From Clostridioides sp. ES-S-0054-01 (GTDB taxonomy: Bacteria; Bacillota; Clostridia; Peptostreptococcales; Peptostreptococcaceae): a stretch of 64,000 nt of DNA. The stretch is from contig CP067346.1 in the NCBI GenBank assembly GCA_021561035.1, forward strand, positions 1,581,001-1,645,000, given 5' to 3'. The notes beneath the pieces are model-generated. The model did not search any database. It was not told the origin of the DNA and worked only from the letters and a program-made list of their open reading frames with translations. A program made the position numbers and the translations under genes. Shown here one piece after another: positions 10,229-18,297 of this stretch; position 1 is the first letter of the stretch, and every line of letters begins with the position of its first letter.

Positions 10229-10270
10229 GTAGAAATTTAATATATAACTTAAAGATTAATTAAATTAAAA

Positions 10271-10415
10271 AGGAGGTGTTTTAAAATAAAAATTTGAATC
10301 ATCTCTTTCATTATACAAAACTAGAAACCTCAATTGATGAAAGTAGAATAAGATTTGTTATATTTTTATCATTTCAACAATGAAAAAGATGTTTATCTCT
10401 ATTTTGAGACAGCCC
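10271..10415 (+). repeat. Dispersed MITE-like repeat, copy A
   Basis: Begins AGGAGGTGTTTTAAAAT and ends CTCTATTTTGAGACAGCC; the right half (TTATCATTTCAACAAT...TTATCTCTATTTTGAGACAGCC) matches the copies at 38429 (same strand) and 46351 (opposite strand). The ends are roughly inverted relative to each other (GGTGT-T-AAAAT against ATTTTGAGACA-CC). No coding capacity. Confidence 0.7.
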
Positions 10416-10467
10416 TTTTATGTAATTGTTATGAAATTTTACACATTTCAATAAATAGGAATTATAT

Positions 10468-10617
10468 TTAGAAGCTCATTACATTATTTCTTAAATACTT
10501 ATTAAATTTATTGTATTCCATTTTAGATAACCTTTCTGGATAAGACATTACAATTAGGTTATGACCATTAAATTTCTCCTGGTATGGTGGATGAATGTGT
10601 TCGTAATCATTTTCCCA
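10468..10617 (-). pseudogene. Unrecognised C-terminal gene remnant in intergenic gap
   Basis: On the minus strand, 49 sense codons end in a stop at 10468-10470 and translate to a protein-like sequence beginning WENDYEHIHPPYQEKF and ending NKYLRNNVMSF. The composition (HIHPPY, SYPERL) is unlike random AT-rich translation. Upstream in frame there are stops and no start with a ribosome site, so it looks like the tail of a deleted gene. Family not recognised. Confidence 0.45.
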
Positions 10618-10869
10618 TTTTATTTATGTCTATATCTCATTGACTGAGATATAATTGTTTACATATAACTTAAAATTATTATATTAAGCTTTGATAATTT
10701 AAAAACAGCATATTTGTTAAATTTTCTAAGTATAAAAATAATCTTAATACTTTTAGAAGTTACAAAAAAGTTACATAAATTTGGAAAGATATAATATACA
10801 TATATAATATAAGGTTAAAATTGTAATGAATAATATTAATTTAAAATTTGAACATGGAAGGAGATTATT
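10618..10869 (+). other. Intergenic region before 3D-domain gene
   Basis: Contains a short hairpin TATATCTCA / TGAGATATA at about 10631-10653 and AT-rich sequence; ATATAATATA runs near 10790-10812 are plausible -10 boxes for the next gene. No ORF. Confidence 0.4.
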
Positions 10870-11667
10870 ATGGAGAAAAGAGAAAAGAGGATAATAATAT
10901 TGTCTTTATTAAGTGTATCAATTTTAATGAGTTTGGTAAGTATATATTCTATATTAAATAAAGAAGATATAAGTTTAATAGTTAAAGGGAAAGAGCAAAA
11001 AGTCTCTTCATTTAAAAAAACAGTTGAGGAACTTTTGGATGAACAGGGTGTGAAGTATAATTCTGAAGATAAAATTAATCCGAGTTTAGATACAGAATTA
11101 AAAGATGATATGAAAATAAAAGTTGTTAAGGTAATTAAAAGTAAAAAAGAAGAGTTTGAAAAAATTCCATTTGATACAAAACATGTAAATGATAGTAATT
11201 TGTTAAAGGGAAAATCTAAAGTTTATCAAGAAGGCAAAGAGGGAGAAAAAAAACTAGTCTATAATTTAACTTACCATGATGGAAAGTTAGTCAAAAAAGT
11301 CTTATCAAAAGAAGTAATATCTAAAGAGCCAACTGCAAAAATTATAAAATATGGAACTAAAGAAAAAGTACTAATTGCATCAAGAGGAGCAAATATAAGA
11401 GGAGGTAAACATATGAAAGTGGTTGCAACTGCATATGCAGGAGATACAATAACATCTACTGGTACAACTCCAAGATGGGGTGTTATTGCAGTTGACCCAC
11501 GTGTAATACCATATGGAACAAAAGTATATATACCTAAGTTGGGTATGACTTTTGTGGCAGAAGATTGTGGAGGTGCAATTAAAGGTAATAGAATAGATAT
11601 TTTTATGAATAGTGAAGGAAAAGCCTCAAATTGGGGAAGGAAAAGTATAGATATATATTTACATTAA
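10870..11667 (+). CDS. DUF348/3D-domain cell-wall protein (RpfB/Sps-like)
   Basis: 265 residues. An N-terminal membrane anchor or signal segment (about 7-28, IIILSLLSVSILMSLVSIYS) is followed by a DUF348-like domain (about 35-100), a G5-like linker and a C-terminal 3D domain (about 180-265) named for three Asp residues: visible as AVDPRVIPYGTKVYI, AEDCGGAIKGNRIDIFM. The 3D domain is the lytic-transglycosylase-like fold found in RpfB/YabE/MltA-type proteins, so it is likely a surface enzyme remodelling peptidoglycan. Ribosome site GGAAGGAG precedes the ATG. Monocistronic as far as visible. Confidence 0.88.
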   Translation: MEKREKRIIILSLLSVSILMSLVSIYSILNKEDISLIVKGKEQKVSSFKKTVEELLDEQGVKYNSEDKINPSLDTELKDDMKIKVVKVIKSKKEEFEKIPFDTKHVNDSNLLKGKSKVYQEGKEGEKKLVYNLTYHDGKLVKKVLSKEVISKEPTAKIIKYGTKEKVLIASRGANIRGGKHMKVVATAYAGDTITSTGTTPRWGVIAVDPRVIPYGTKVYIPKLGMTFVAEDCGGAIKGNRIDIFMNSEGKASNWGRKSIDIYLH

Positions 11668-11776
11668 ATTAGTGAATAGAATAACTTTACTTGAAAGATA
11701 AAAAAGTATAAAATATGAATTAACTAAACTGTTAGATTATTCTTAAAACATAAAAATATATCTAAGGGGGGATAAG

Positions 11777-12367
11777 ATGAAAATAGTCTGTTTAGGAGAC
11801 AGTTTAACATATGGATTTGGAGTATCGCGAAGTAATTCATGGACAAACATTGTAAATAAAGAGACTCGATTAGAAATAGTAAATAAGGGTATAAATGGTG
11901 ATACAACAAGTGGTATGTTAGTTAGATTTAATGAAGATGTTGTAAAAAACTCTCCTGATATAGTTTTTATAATGGGTGGTACCAATGATTTTATTGCTGG
12001 TGCAGGAAATGAAGTTATTAATTCTAATATAATGGCTATGGTACATCAATCATATTCAAAAAATATTATACCTATTGTAGGTATACCATTAAAACCAGAT
12101 ATTCCAAATGTTAGAGAAGATTGGAGTTGTTTTACTGATTTTAATATAGTATCTCAAAAATTAGAATCATATAGTTATTGGATAAAAAAATTTTGTGTGA
12201 CATTTAATACTAATTTCGTAGATTTTTATTCAGAATATAATAAAAATATGGAACTAGAAGGATATAAAAAATTGTATTTTGATGGATTGCATCCAACCAA
12301 GGAAGGTCATAGAATAATGGCAGATATTTTTATTAATTCAATTAATAAGTATACAGAAGATTTATAG
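11777..12367 (+). CDS. SGNH/GDSL-family hydrolase
   Basis: 196 residues with the four blocks of SGNH hydrolases: block I CLGDSLTYGFGVS (catalytic Ser), block II Gly in KGINGDTTSG, block III GGTNDF (Asn), and block V DGLHPTKEGH (Asp and His). Cytoplasmic, since there is no signal peptide. Members include acyl-CoA thioesterase/lysophospholipase TesA-like enzymes and carbohydrate esterases; the substrate cannot be told here. A strong ribosome site (AAGGGGGG) precedes the ATG. Followed 62 bases later by a phosphohexomutase gene in the same direction. Confidence 0.9.
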   Translation: MKIVCLGDSLTYGFGVSRSNSWTNIVNKETRLEIVNKGINGDTTSGMLVRFNEDVVKNSPDIVFIMGGTNDFIAGAGNEVINSNIMAMVHQSYSKNIIPIVGIPLKPDIPNVREDWSCFTDFNIVSQKLESYSYWIKKFCVTFNTNFVDFYSEYNKNMELEGYKKLYFDGLHPTKEGHRIMADIFINSINKYTEDL

Positions 12368-12429
12368 TTGTATCAAAATGGTTGTTTATATGTCAGTTGT
12401 AATAAATACATAAGATAGGGAGGGCTTTT

Positions 12430-14127
12430 ATGGATTATACTAAAACTTATGAAGAGTGGATAAAGGGTTCATATTTTGATGAAGATACAAAACTAGAATT
12501 GGAGAAAATAAAAAATAATGAAAAAGAGATAGAGGATAGATTCTATAAGGATTTAGAGTTTGGGACTGCTGGTCTTAGAGGAATAATTGAAGCAGGAACG
12601 AATAGAATAAATAAGTATACAGTTAGAAGAGCCACTTTTGGATTGGCAAACTATATATTAGAAAATACTACAAAAGAAGAAAAAAACAGAGGAGTAGTAA
12701 TAGCTCATGATAATAGACACAAATCTAGGGAGTTCTGTATAGAGTCTGCAAACACTTTGGCAGCATGTGGTATAAAAGCATATATATTTGATAGCTTGAG
12801 AACTACTCCAGAATTATCTTTTGCTGTTAGAAACTTAAATGCAATAGCTGGTATAGTCATAACAGCAAGTCATAATCCTCCAGAATATAATGGATATAAG
12901 GTATATTGGGAAGATGGAGCACAAGTTATGCCAGAGATTGCAAATGCAATAACAGACAAAGTAAATAGTATACATGACTATAGTATAATACCAACCCTGA
13001 GTGAAGATAATAAAAATTTAGTAGTTTTGTTGGACGAATCACAAGATACTAAATTTATAGAAGCAGTAAAAAGTCAAATTATAAGAAAAGATTTAGTTAA
13101 AAATGTAGGTAAAAGCTTTAAGATAGTTTATACACCTCTTTGTGGAACAGGGAATATTCCAATAAGAAGAGCATTAAAAGAAGTGGGTTTTGAAAATATA
13201 ATTGTAGTTCCAGAAGAAGAAAATCCAGACCCAAATTTCGCAGGGCTTGATTATCCAAATCCAGAAGAGAAAAAAGCTTTAAATAGAGGTATATTACTTG
13301 CAAAAGAAAAAGGAGCAGACCTCGTAATAGCAACTGACCCAGATTGTGATAGAGTAGGTGTAGCAGTAAAAACTACTACAGGAGAGTATGCTCTACTTAC
13401 AGGAAATCAAATTGGTGGTATGTTGACACATTATATAATAGAAGGATTAAAGGAAAATAATAAATTAAAAGAAAATTCTACAATGATAAAAACCATAGTT
13501 ACATCAGAATTTGGAGCAGATATAGCTAAAGCAAATAATGTTGATGTGTTAAATGTTCTTACAGGTTTTAAATTTATTGGTGAAAAAATAAAATTATTTG
13601 AACAAGATAAAAACAGAAGTTATGTATTTGGATATGAAGAAAGTTATGGTTATTTAGTTGGTACTCATGCAAGAGATAAAGATGGTGTAGTTTCTTCATT
13701 ATTGATATCTGAAATGGCGGCATTTTACTATTCAAAAGGTATGAGTTTATATGAAGGCTTAATAGAGCTTTATAAAAAATATGGATTTTTTAAAGAACAG
13801 ACTATATCTTTGACTTTAAAAGGTATAGAAGGTGTAGAAAAGATAAAAGAAATAATATCTTACTTTAGAGAGAATCAAATTGATTATATAAACAGTATTA
13901 AAGTAGTTGATAAAAAGGATTATAAAAATGGTATAGATAATCTTCCTAAATCCGATGTTTTAAAATACTTTTTGGAAGATGAATCTTGGGTAGCTATAAG
14001 ACCATCTGGAACAGAACCAAAACTTAAATTTTACATAGCTGTAAAAGGAGTTAGTGATATTGAAGCAGATAAAAAGATTCAAGGTTTAAAAGAGTATATA
14101 GATACCATGGTTGAAAAATTAAAATAA
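12430..14127 (+). CDS. Phosphoglucomutase/phosphomannomutase, alpha-D-phosphohexomutase family
   Basis: 565 residues, the length of the PgcA/Pgm2-type enzymes. Catalytic phosphoserine loop TASHNPPEYNGYKVYWEDGAQ near residues 143-163, metal-binding loop ATDPDCDRVGVAV near 298-310, sugar-binding loop GYEESYGYLVGTHARDKDG near 400-418 and phosphate-binding loop RPSGTEPKLKFY near 520-531 are all intact. It interconverts glucose-1-phosphate and glucose-6-phosphate (or mannose equivalents), feeding polysaccharide and wall precursor synthesis. Ribosome site AGGGAGGG. A terminator-like hairpin follows at 14159. Confidence 0.94.
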   Translation: MDYTKTYEEWIKGSYFDEDTKLELEKIKNNEKEIEDRFYKDLEFGTAGLRGIIEAGTNRINKYTVRRATFGLANYILENTTKEEKNRGVVIAHDNRHKSREFCIESANTLAACGIKAYIFDSLRTTPELSFAVRNLNAIAGIVITASHNPPEYNGYKVYWEDGAQVMPEIANAITDKVNSIHDYSIIPTLSEDNKNLVVLLDESQDTKFIEAVKSQIIRKDLVKNVGKSFKIVYTPLCGTGNIPIRRALKEVGFENIIVVPEEENPDPNFAGLDYPNPEEKKALNRGILLAKEKGADLVIATDPDCDRVGVAVKTTTGEYALLTGNQIGGMLTHYIIEGLKENNKLKENSTMIKTIVTSEFGADIAKANNVDVLNVLTGFKFIGEKIKLFEQDKNRSYVFGYEESYGYLVGTHARDKDGVVSSLLISEMAAFYYSKGMSLYEGLIELYKKYGFFKEQTISLTLKGIEGVEKIKEIISYFRENQIDYINSIKVVDKKDYKNGIDNLPKSDVLKYFLEDESWVAIRPSGTEPKLKFYIAVKGVSDIEADKKIQGLKEYIDTMVEKLK

Positions 14128-14158
14128 AATATTATTATTTTATAATAATAATTTGTTT

Positions 14159-14232
14159 AGCTGAAAATTATAATTTACTTTCATTGAGTAGAATATGGAA
14201 ATGTTAGTAGAATTGTTATTTTCAGCTTTTAT
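14159..14232 (+). terminator. Terminator after phosphohexomutase gene
   Basis: Arms AGCTGAAAAT (about 14160-14169) and ATTTTCAGCT (about 14218-14227) followed by TTTATTT. Long loop, so moderate confidence. Confidence 0.55.
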
Positions 14233-14328
14233 TTGTGTTATTTTTACTTAAATAATTATATTATGGTATGAATCTGAGTATAATTAGTATTGTATAATGA
14301 AATTAATTTGAGAGAAAAGAGGATATTT

Positions 14329-15168
14329 ATGTTTGGTATAGATAAAAAATTGATTGAATATATAATTGCAAAATCCAATTACAGTGAATTAAGTTCAAAG
14401 TCAGCAGAAGTATCTTTCTTCTTAATGTTGTCCATATTTCCTTTTTTGATATTTACAATAAGTTCTATAGCATATATACCAATTCTTCATTTAAATAAAT
14501 ATATAGCTTTGTTTAGAAATATGATGCCAGAAGGAGCTTTTGCTGTATTATCTTCAATCATAGTTTCTGCAATAGACAATAGAAATCTAAAATTTTTAGC
14601 TGTTAGTTTTATACTTACTATGTGGACATTTTCAAGAGCAGTAAAAGCTCTTATTAAAGGAATGAATAGAGCTTATAAAGTTAAAGAAACTAGGTCTTTT
14701 TTTAAGATTCTATATATATCATTTTTATTTACAATAATGCTTTTGGTACTTATTTTTTTATCTATGATATTTCTAGTTTATGGAGAAAAAATAGGTTATT
14801 TTATTTTTAACCTTATAGGATTGGATGAGATATTCATAAAAATATGGGATATTCTAAGATACACTGTAGGTATAATAACAATAATAGTAATATTTACACT
14901 TTTATATAAATATACTCCAAATAAAAGATTAACTATTAAAGAATCTGCGCCAGGCGCTATTTTTGCTACATTCGCTTGGTTTTTAGTATCATTTTTATAT
15001 TCTTATTATACAAATTACTATGCTAACTATGAAGTAATCTATGGAAGTATAGCTGAAATAATTGTACTTATGACATGGATGTATTTTAGCAGTTGGTCTA
15101 TCGTTATTGGTTATGAAGTAAATTCAAGACTGTATTTTAGAAAGATAAGAAATGAAATGTTAAAGTAA
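14329..15168 (+). CDS. YihY/virulence-factor BrkB family membrane protein
   Basis: 279 residues from the ATG at 14329, chosen because AAGAGGA lies 6-7 bases upstream; an in-frame ATG-like extension to 14290 has no ribosome site. About six membrane helices; family signatures include SAEVSFFLMLSIFPFLIF near the N-terminus, ALIKGMNRAYKVKETRSF and the C-terminal APGAIFATFAWFLVSFLYSYY. Once misannotated as ribonuclease BN; its transport or other role is unknown. Followed by a terminator at 15244-15272. Confidence 0.87.
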   Translation: MFGIDKKLIEYIIAKSNYSELSSKSAEVSFFLMLSIFPFLIFTISSIAYIPILHLNKYIALFRNMMPEGAFAVLSSIIVSAIDNRNLKFLAVSFILTMWTFSRAVKALIKGMNRAYKVKETRSFFKILYISFLFTIMLLVLIFLSMIFLVYGEKIGYFIFNLIGLDEIFIKIWDILRYTVGIITIIVIFTLLYKYTPNKRLTIKESAPGAIFATFAWFLVSFLYSYYTNYYANYEVIYGSIAEIIVLMTWMYFSSWSIVIGYEVNSRLYFRKIRNEMLK

Positions 15169-15243
15169 TATATTAAAATAAAATATAGTGCTTAATATTA
15201 TAAATGTAATTTAATTAATGCAAAAATATTGACATTTAAGTTA

Positions 15244-15272
15244 AAAAGTCTAGAATTTTTCTGGGCTTTTTT
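15244..15272 (+). terminator. Terminator after yihY-like gene
   Basis: Arms AAAGTCTAGA and TCTGGGCTTT (one G-T pair) followed by seven T residues. Confidence 0.7.
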
Positions 15273-15287
15273 TATTTTTAATACAAC

Positions 15288-15515
15288 TTGACAAATTTTA
15301 TTTTATGAGATAATTTTAATTTATAATCATCTTTAAAAGGATGACTATTGACAAGCAAAGTGTTAAATAGAGCAAAAGAGTGAAGAGACTATATCTTTAA
15401 AGGATAAGTATATCCATTGGTTGGAATGGTAAATATACCAAATAAAGGTTATGATCCTGATGAGTTAATATCTGTGTTTTCAAATAGTACAGGATTTAGT
15501 CCTGTATTTTTATAT
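15288..15515 (+). ncRNA. Structured leader with promoter and terminator upstream of ptpC, class unknown
   Basis: A promoter (TTGACA 15288-15293; GATAAT 15309-15314 or TAATTT 15311-15316) is followed by a chain of short hairpins: TCATC/GGATGA near 15328, GGATA/TATCC near 15400, CCATT/AATGG near 15413, GGTA/TACC near 15428, AGG/CCT near 15447. It ends in a clear intrinsic terminator (ACAGGA/TCCTGT plus T run, 15487-15513). The layout is that of a riboswitch or attenuator, but the sequence does not fit T-box, TPP, SAM, lysine, glycine, purine, c-di-GMP-I or ydaO patterns I can recall. It lies 220 bases before the kinase start and could control it or be a small RNA. Confidence 0.5.
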
Positions 15516-15734
15516 GTGCTTGTATCTCCAATTACCCACAGGCACTAGAACAAGTTACTATAATTAGATTTTGGAAAAAAGCGACACAAATAATTATAAA
15601 CAAATAATAAATTACATAAAATTAAATTTATTCACAAGTATACCTTATAAAATATGTTATAATTAATAGAAAATTGTCATATAATTACTTAAGGAGTATT
15701 AGTGTAAATAAGATTGAGAGGTAGTGGTTAGAAT

Positions 15735-17591
15735 ATGGATACCCATAATAAATATGTAAGTTTTATAAAAAATATACCTGTACCTTTTTTATATTGTAGA
15801 ATTATAAAGAGACAAGGAGATATAGAATATCGAGTTGAATATATAAGTAAGGGTATGGGCAAATTACTACGATTAGAAGAAGGTAGTTGTGATAAAAATA
15901 TATTAGATATATTGCCTGTATTTAAGTCTAAAAAATATTTCAAAGAGTTGTTCTCAGATGAGGTAGATTGTATAAAAAGATACATTCCAACACTTAAAAC
16001 TTGGATAAACATAAAAAAACAGATAATAGGGGATTCATACATAATTTTGTATTTTGGTAAAATTGTATTTGATTATAGACAGATAATAGATTCTCTTGAT
16101 AAAAAGGATAAAGTAGCCTATATTAAAGATGAAGAAGGCATATATATAGATTGCAGTGAAAATTTAATACCAATATTAAATAACAACATTAAAACGACAA
16201 AAGATATATTTGGGAAAAATGATATCGAAGTATGGGGAGAGAGTACTGGCAAATTGTTTGGAGATGATTATAGAGAAGGAGTATCTAGTAAAAAAAAATT
16301 TTTACAAAGCCTCCTTGAATATGAAGAAACTTTCTTTATGGTTGAAAAATATTTTTTGTATGATGAAGATGAACTTTTAGGTACTATAGGGATAATAGAC
16401 AATATAATATACAGTGGATACAGTAATAAAAATTATAACTCAAAAGATTTAATGAAAATGATAGAGTATTCAATTCCAGAGAATATGTTTTATAAAGATG
16501 TGTATGGAAATTACATTGGATTTAACTCAGGTTTTTTGAATTTAGCTTGTATGAATAAAGCAGAATTATTAGGAAAGAATAGTTACAAAATATCAGAAGA
16601 GGAAGCTTTAATAGATAAGATATTTGAAAGTGATAGGGGTGTAGTTGAAAATAAAAAAGTAGTTACATTTGAATTAAATATAAATAGGAATGAGGAAAAC
16701 AAGTGTATTGAGATTACAAAAAGACCATTTTTTGATAACTATGGAAGTGTCATTGGAATAATTGGAACAGCAAGGGATATAAGTAGAAGAAAAAAACTAG
16801 AAGAGGAAATTGATAAAACTAGAATGGAATTTTTTGCAAATTTATCTCATGAACTCAAAACACCTATAAATTTAATATCATCTTCATTACAAGTTATAGA
16901 AAAAAAAGAAGCAGATTTAATAGAATCAAATGATACTTTAAAAAGAAATTTAGGTATAATAAAACAGAATGGAAATAGAATACTAAGGTTAGTAAATAAT
17001 GTTATAGACTTTACAAAAATGCAGTCAGGATATTTGGATTTTAGCCCAGAAGAATCTGACATAATTGCATTTATAGAAGATATATGCATGTCTGTAGCTG
17101 ACTTTGCAAGTCAAAATAATATACAGCTTACATTTGATACAGAAATAGAAGAATTTTCAATGCTATTTGATTCAGAAAAATTGGAAAGAATAATATTAAA
17201 TTTACTTTCTAATGGAATTAAGTACAATAAGGAAAATGGAAAAATAAACATATTTTTATATGTGAAGGATAATGTATTTAATATGAAAATATCAGATAGT
17301 GGCATAGGTATACCAAAAGAAAAAATAGATAAAATATTTAATAGATTTGAACAAATTGACAATGAACTTTCCTACAGAGTTAAAGGAAGTGGAATTGGAC
17401 TTTCATTGGTAAAATCTTTGGTTGAGTTGCATGAGGGTAGTATATCTTTAAAAAGTCAACTTGGTATTGGAAGCGAATTTATAGTTTCATTGCCTGCTAG
17501 AAGTAAAAATAATATTGAAAAATACAACTATAAAAGAGAAATCAGCAATGAACTAAGTAAAAAATTAGAAATAGAATTTTCGGATTTATAA
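15735..17591 (+). CDS. ptpC: Orphan PAS sensor histidine kinase, PtpC/CD1579-like Spo0A kinase
   Basis: 618 residues. No membrane segment; PAS-like regions occur in the N-terminal half, the clearest at about 245-350 (MFYKDVYGNYIGFNSGF to GIIGTARDISRR). The HisKA H-box FFANLSHELKTP places the phosphorylated His at residue 372, followed by HATPase_c with N box NLLSNGIKYN, G1 DSGIGIP, F box FNRFEQ and G2 GSGIGLSLVKSLVE. No response regulator gene is adjacent, so it is an orphan kinase. Position two genes before cdeM and just before hom fits CD1579 of C. difficile 630, reported to phosphorylate Spo0A and later named PtpC (from memory). It should influence entry into sporulation. Confidence 0.85.
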   Translation: MDTHNKYVSFIKNIPVPFLYCRIIKRQGDIEYRVEYISKGMGKLLRLEEGSCDKNILDILPVFKSKKYFKELFSDEVDCIKRYIPTLKTWINIKKQIIGDSYIILYFGKIVFDYRQIIDSLDKKDKVAYIKDEEGIYIDCSENLIPILNNNIKTTKDIFGKNDIEVWGESTGKLFGDDYREGVSSKKKFLQSLLEYEETFFMVEKYFLYDEDELLGTIGIIDNIIYSGYSNKNYNSKDLMKMIEYSIPENMFYKDVYGNYIGFNSGFLNLACMNKAELLGKNSYKISEEEALIDKIFESDRGVVENKKVVTFELNINRNEENKCIEITKRPFFDNYGSVIGIIGTARDISRRKKLEEEIDKTRMEFFANLSHELKTPINLISSSLQVIEKKEADLIESNDTLKRNLGIIKQNGNRILRLVNNVIDFTKMQSGYLDFSPEESDIIAFIEDICMSVADFASQNNIQLTFDTEIEEFSMLFDSEKLERIILNLLSNGIKYNKENGKINIFLYVKDNVFNMKISDSGIGIPKEKIDKIFNRFEQIDNELSYRVKGSGIGLSLVKSLVELHEGSISLKSQLGIGSEFIVSLPARSKNNIEKYNYKREISNELSKKLEIEFSDL

Positions 17592-17625
17592 GTTTAAGTA
17601 TAAAAAATAAAATTTTAAAAAGGTA

Positions 17626-17654
17626 TTGACAATTGATTTATAAGGGTTTAAAAT
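17626..17654 (+). promoter_or_regulatory. Promoter of the tandem T-box/hom unit
   Basis: TTGACA at 17626-17631 and TAAAAT at 17649-17654 with a 17-base spacer, immediately ahead of the first T-box leader. Confidence 0.75.
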
Positions 17655-17679
17655 AAATTACAACATAATAAATAAAAAA

Positions 17680-17937
17680 GCGATGAATAGGAAGAGTAAA
17701 TCTAATTCGATTGCCAGAGAGAGAAGTCCATCGGCTGGAAGACTTTTTAAATTAGAGGGATTGAAAACTACCTAGGAGCTACTTTCTGAAGTTATCTGTA
17801 TCAGTAGATTTTAGTAAGAATAGTCGTTAACTGCGTTAAAGTGTAAAGTGAGTTTTCATAATAGATGAAAACTAAATTAGGTGGAACCGCGGGAATAATA
17901 CTCTCGTCCTTATGTTATAAGGATGAGAGTTTTTTGT
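17680..17937 (+). ncRNA. T-box leader 1 of tandem pair, Thr-specific
   Basis: T-box core GTGGAACCGCGGG at 17881-17893, terminator at about 17897-17935 (CTCTCGTCCTTA / TAAGGATGAGAG plus T run). Stem I carries AGAGAGAGAAG near 17716. In the specifier loop the sequence is ACTACC before TAGGAGCT (17767-17772); both ACT and ACC are Thr codons, so the tRNA-Thr assignment does not depend on the exact register. Controls hom together with the second copy downstream. Confidence 0.88.
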
Positions 17938-17979
17938 TATTTAAAAATATAAATAGTAATTATAATAATTATAAAATAA

Positions 17980-18238
17980 AAAAGCGATGAATAGGAAGAG
18001 TAAATTTAATTCGACTATCAGAGAGGAAAGTTCACAGGCTGAAAGACTTTCTAAGTTTGAGAAATTGAAAACTACCTAGGAGCTGTGGTCTGAAGTTGCT
18101 TTAAAAAGTTTTAGTAAGACTGACCGTTAACTGCGTTAAAGTCTAAAGTGGATTTTATCAATAAATGATAAAATCAAATTGGGTGGAACCGCGAGTATGG
18201 ACTCGTCCCTTTGTATAGGGATGAGTCTATTTTTATTG
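17980..18238 (+). ncRNA. T-box leader 2 of tandem pair, Thr-specific
   Basis: Starts with the same AAAAAAGCGATGAATAGG as leader 1, has the same specifier region ACTACCTAGGAGCT (18071-18084), the core GGGTGGAACCGCGAG at 18181-18195 and its own terminator (GGACTCGTCCCT / AGGGATGAGTC plus T run) at about 18198-18236. No promoter was seen between the two, so they act in series on one transcript. High identity between copies points to a duplication. Confidence 0.87.
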
Positions 18239-18297
18239 CAATAAAAGATTGAAAATAAAAAAAAATCGGAAAATTATAAATTTAGGAGGAAAATAAA

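Noticed and set aside
15457-15464. CTGATGAG, resembling a hammerhead ribozyme core
   Set aside because: The required GAAA partner and three-helix arrangement around it are not present.
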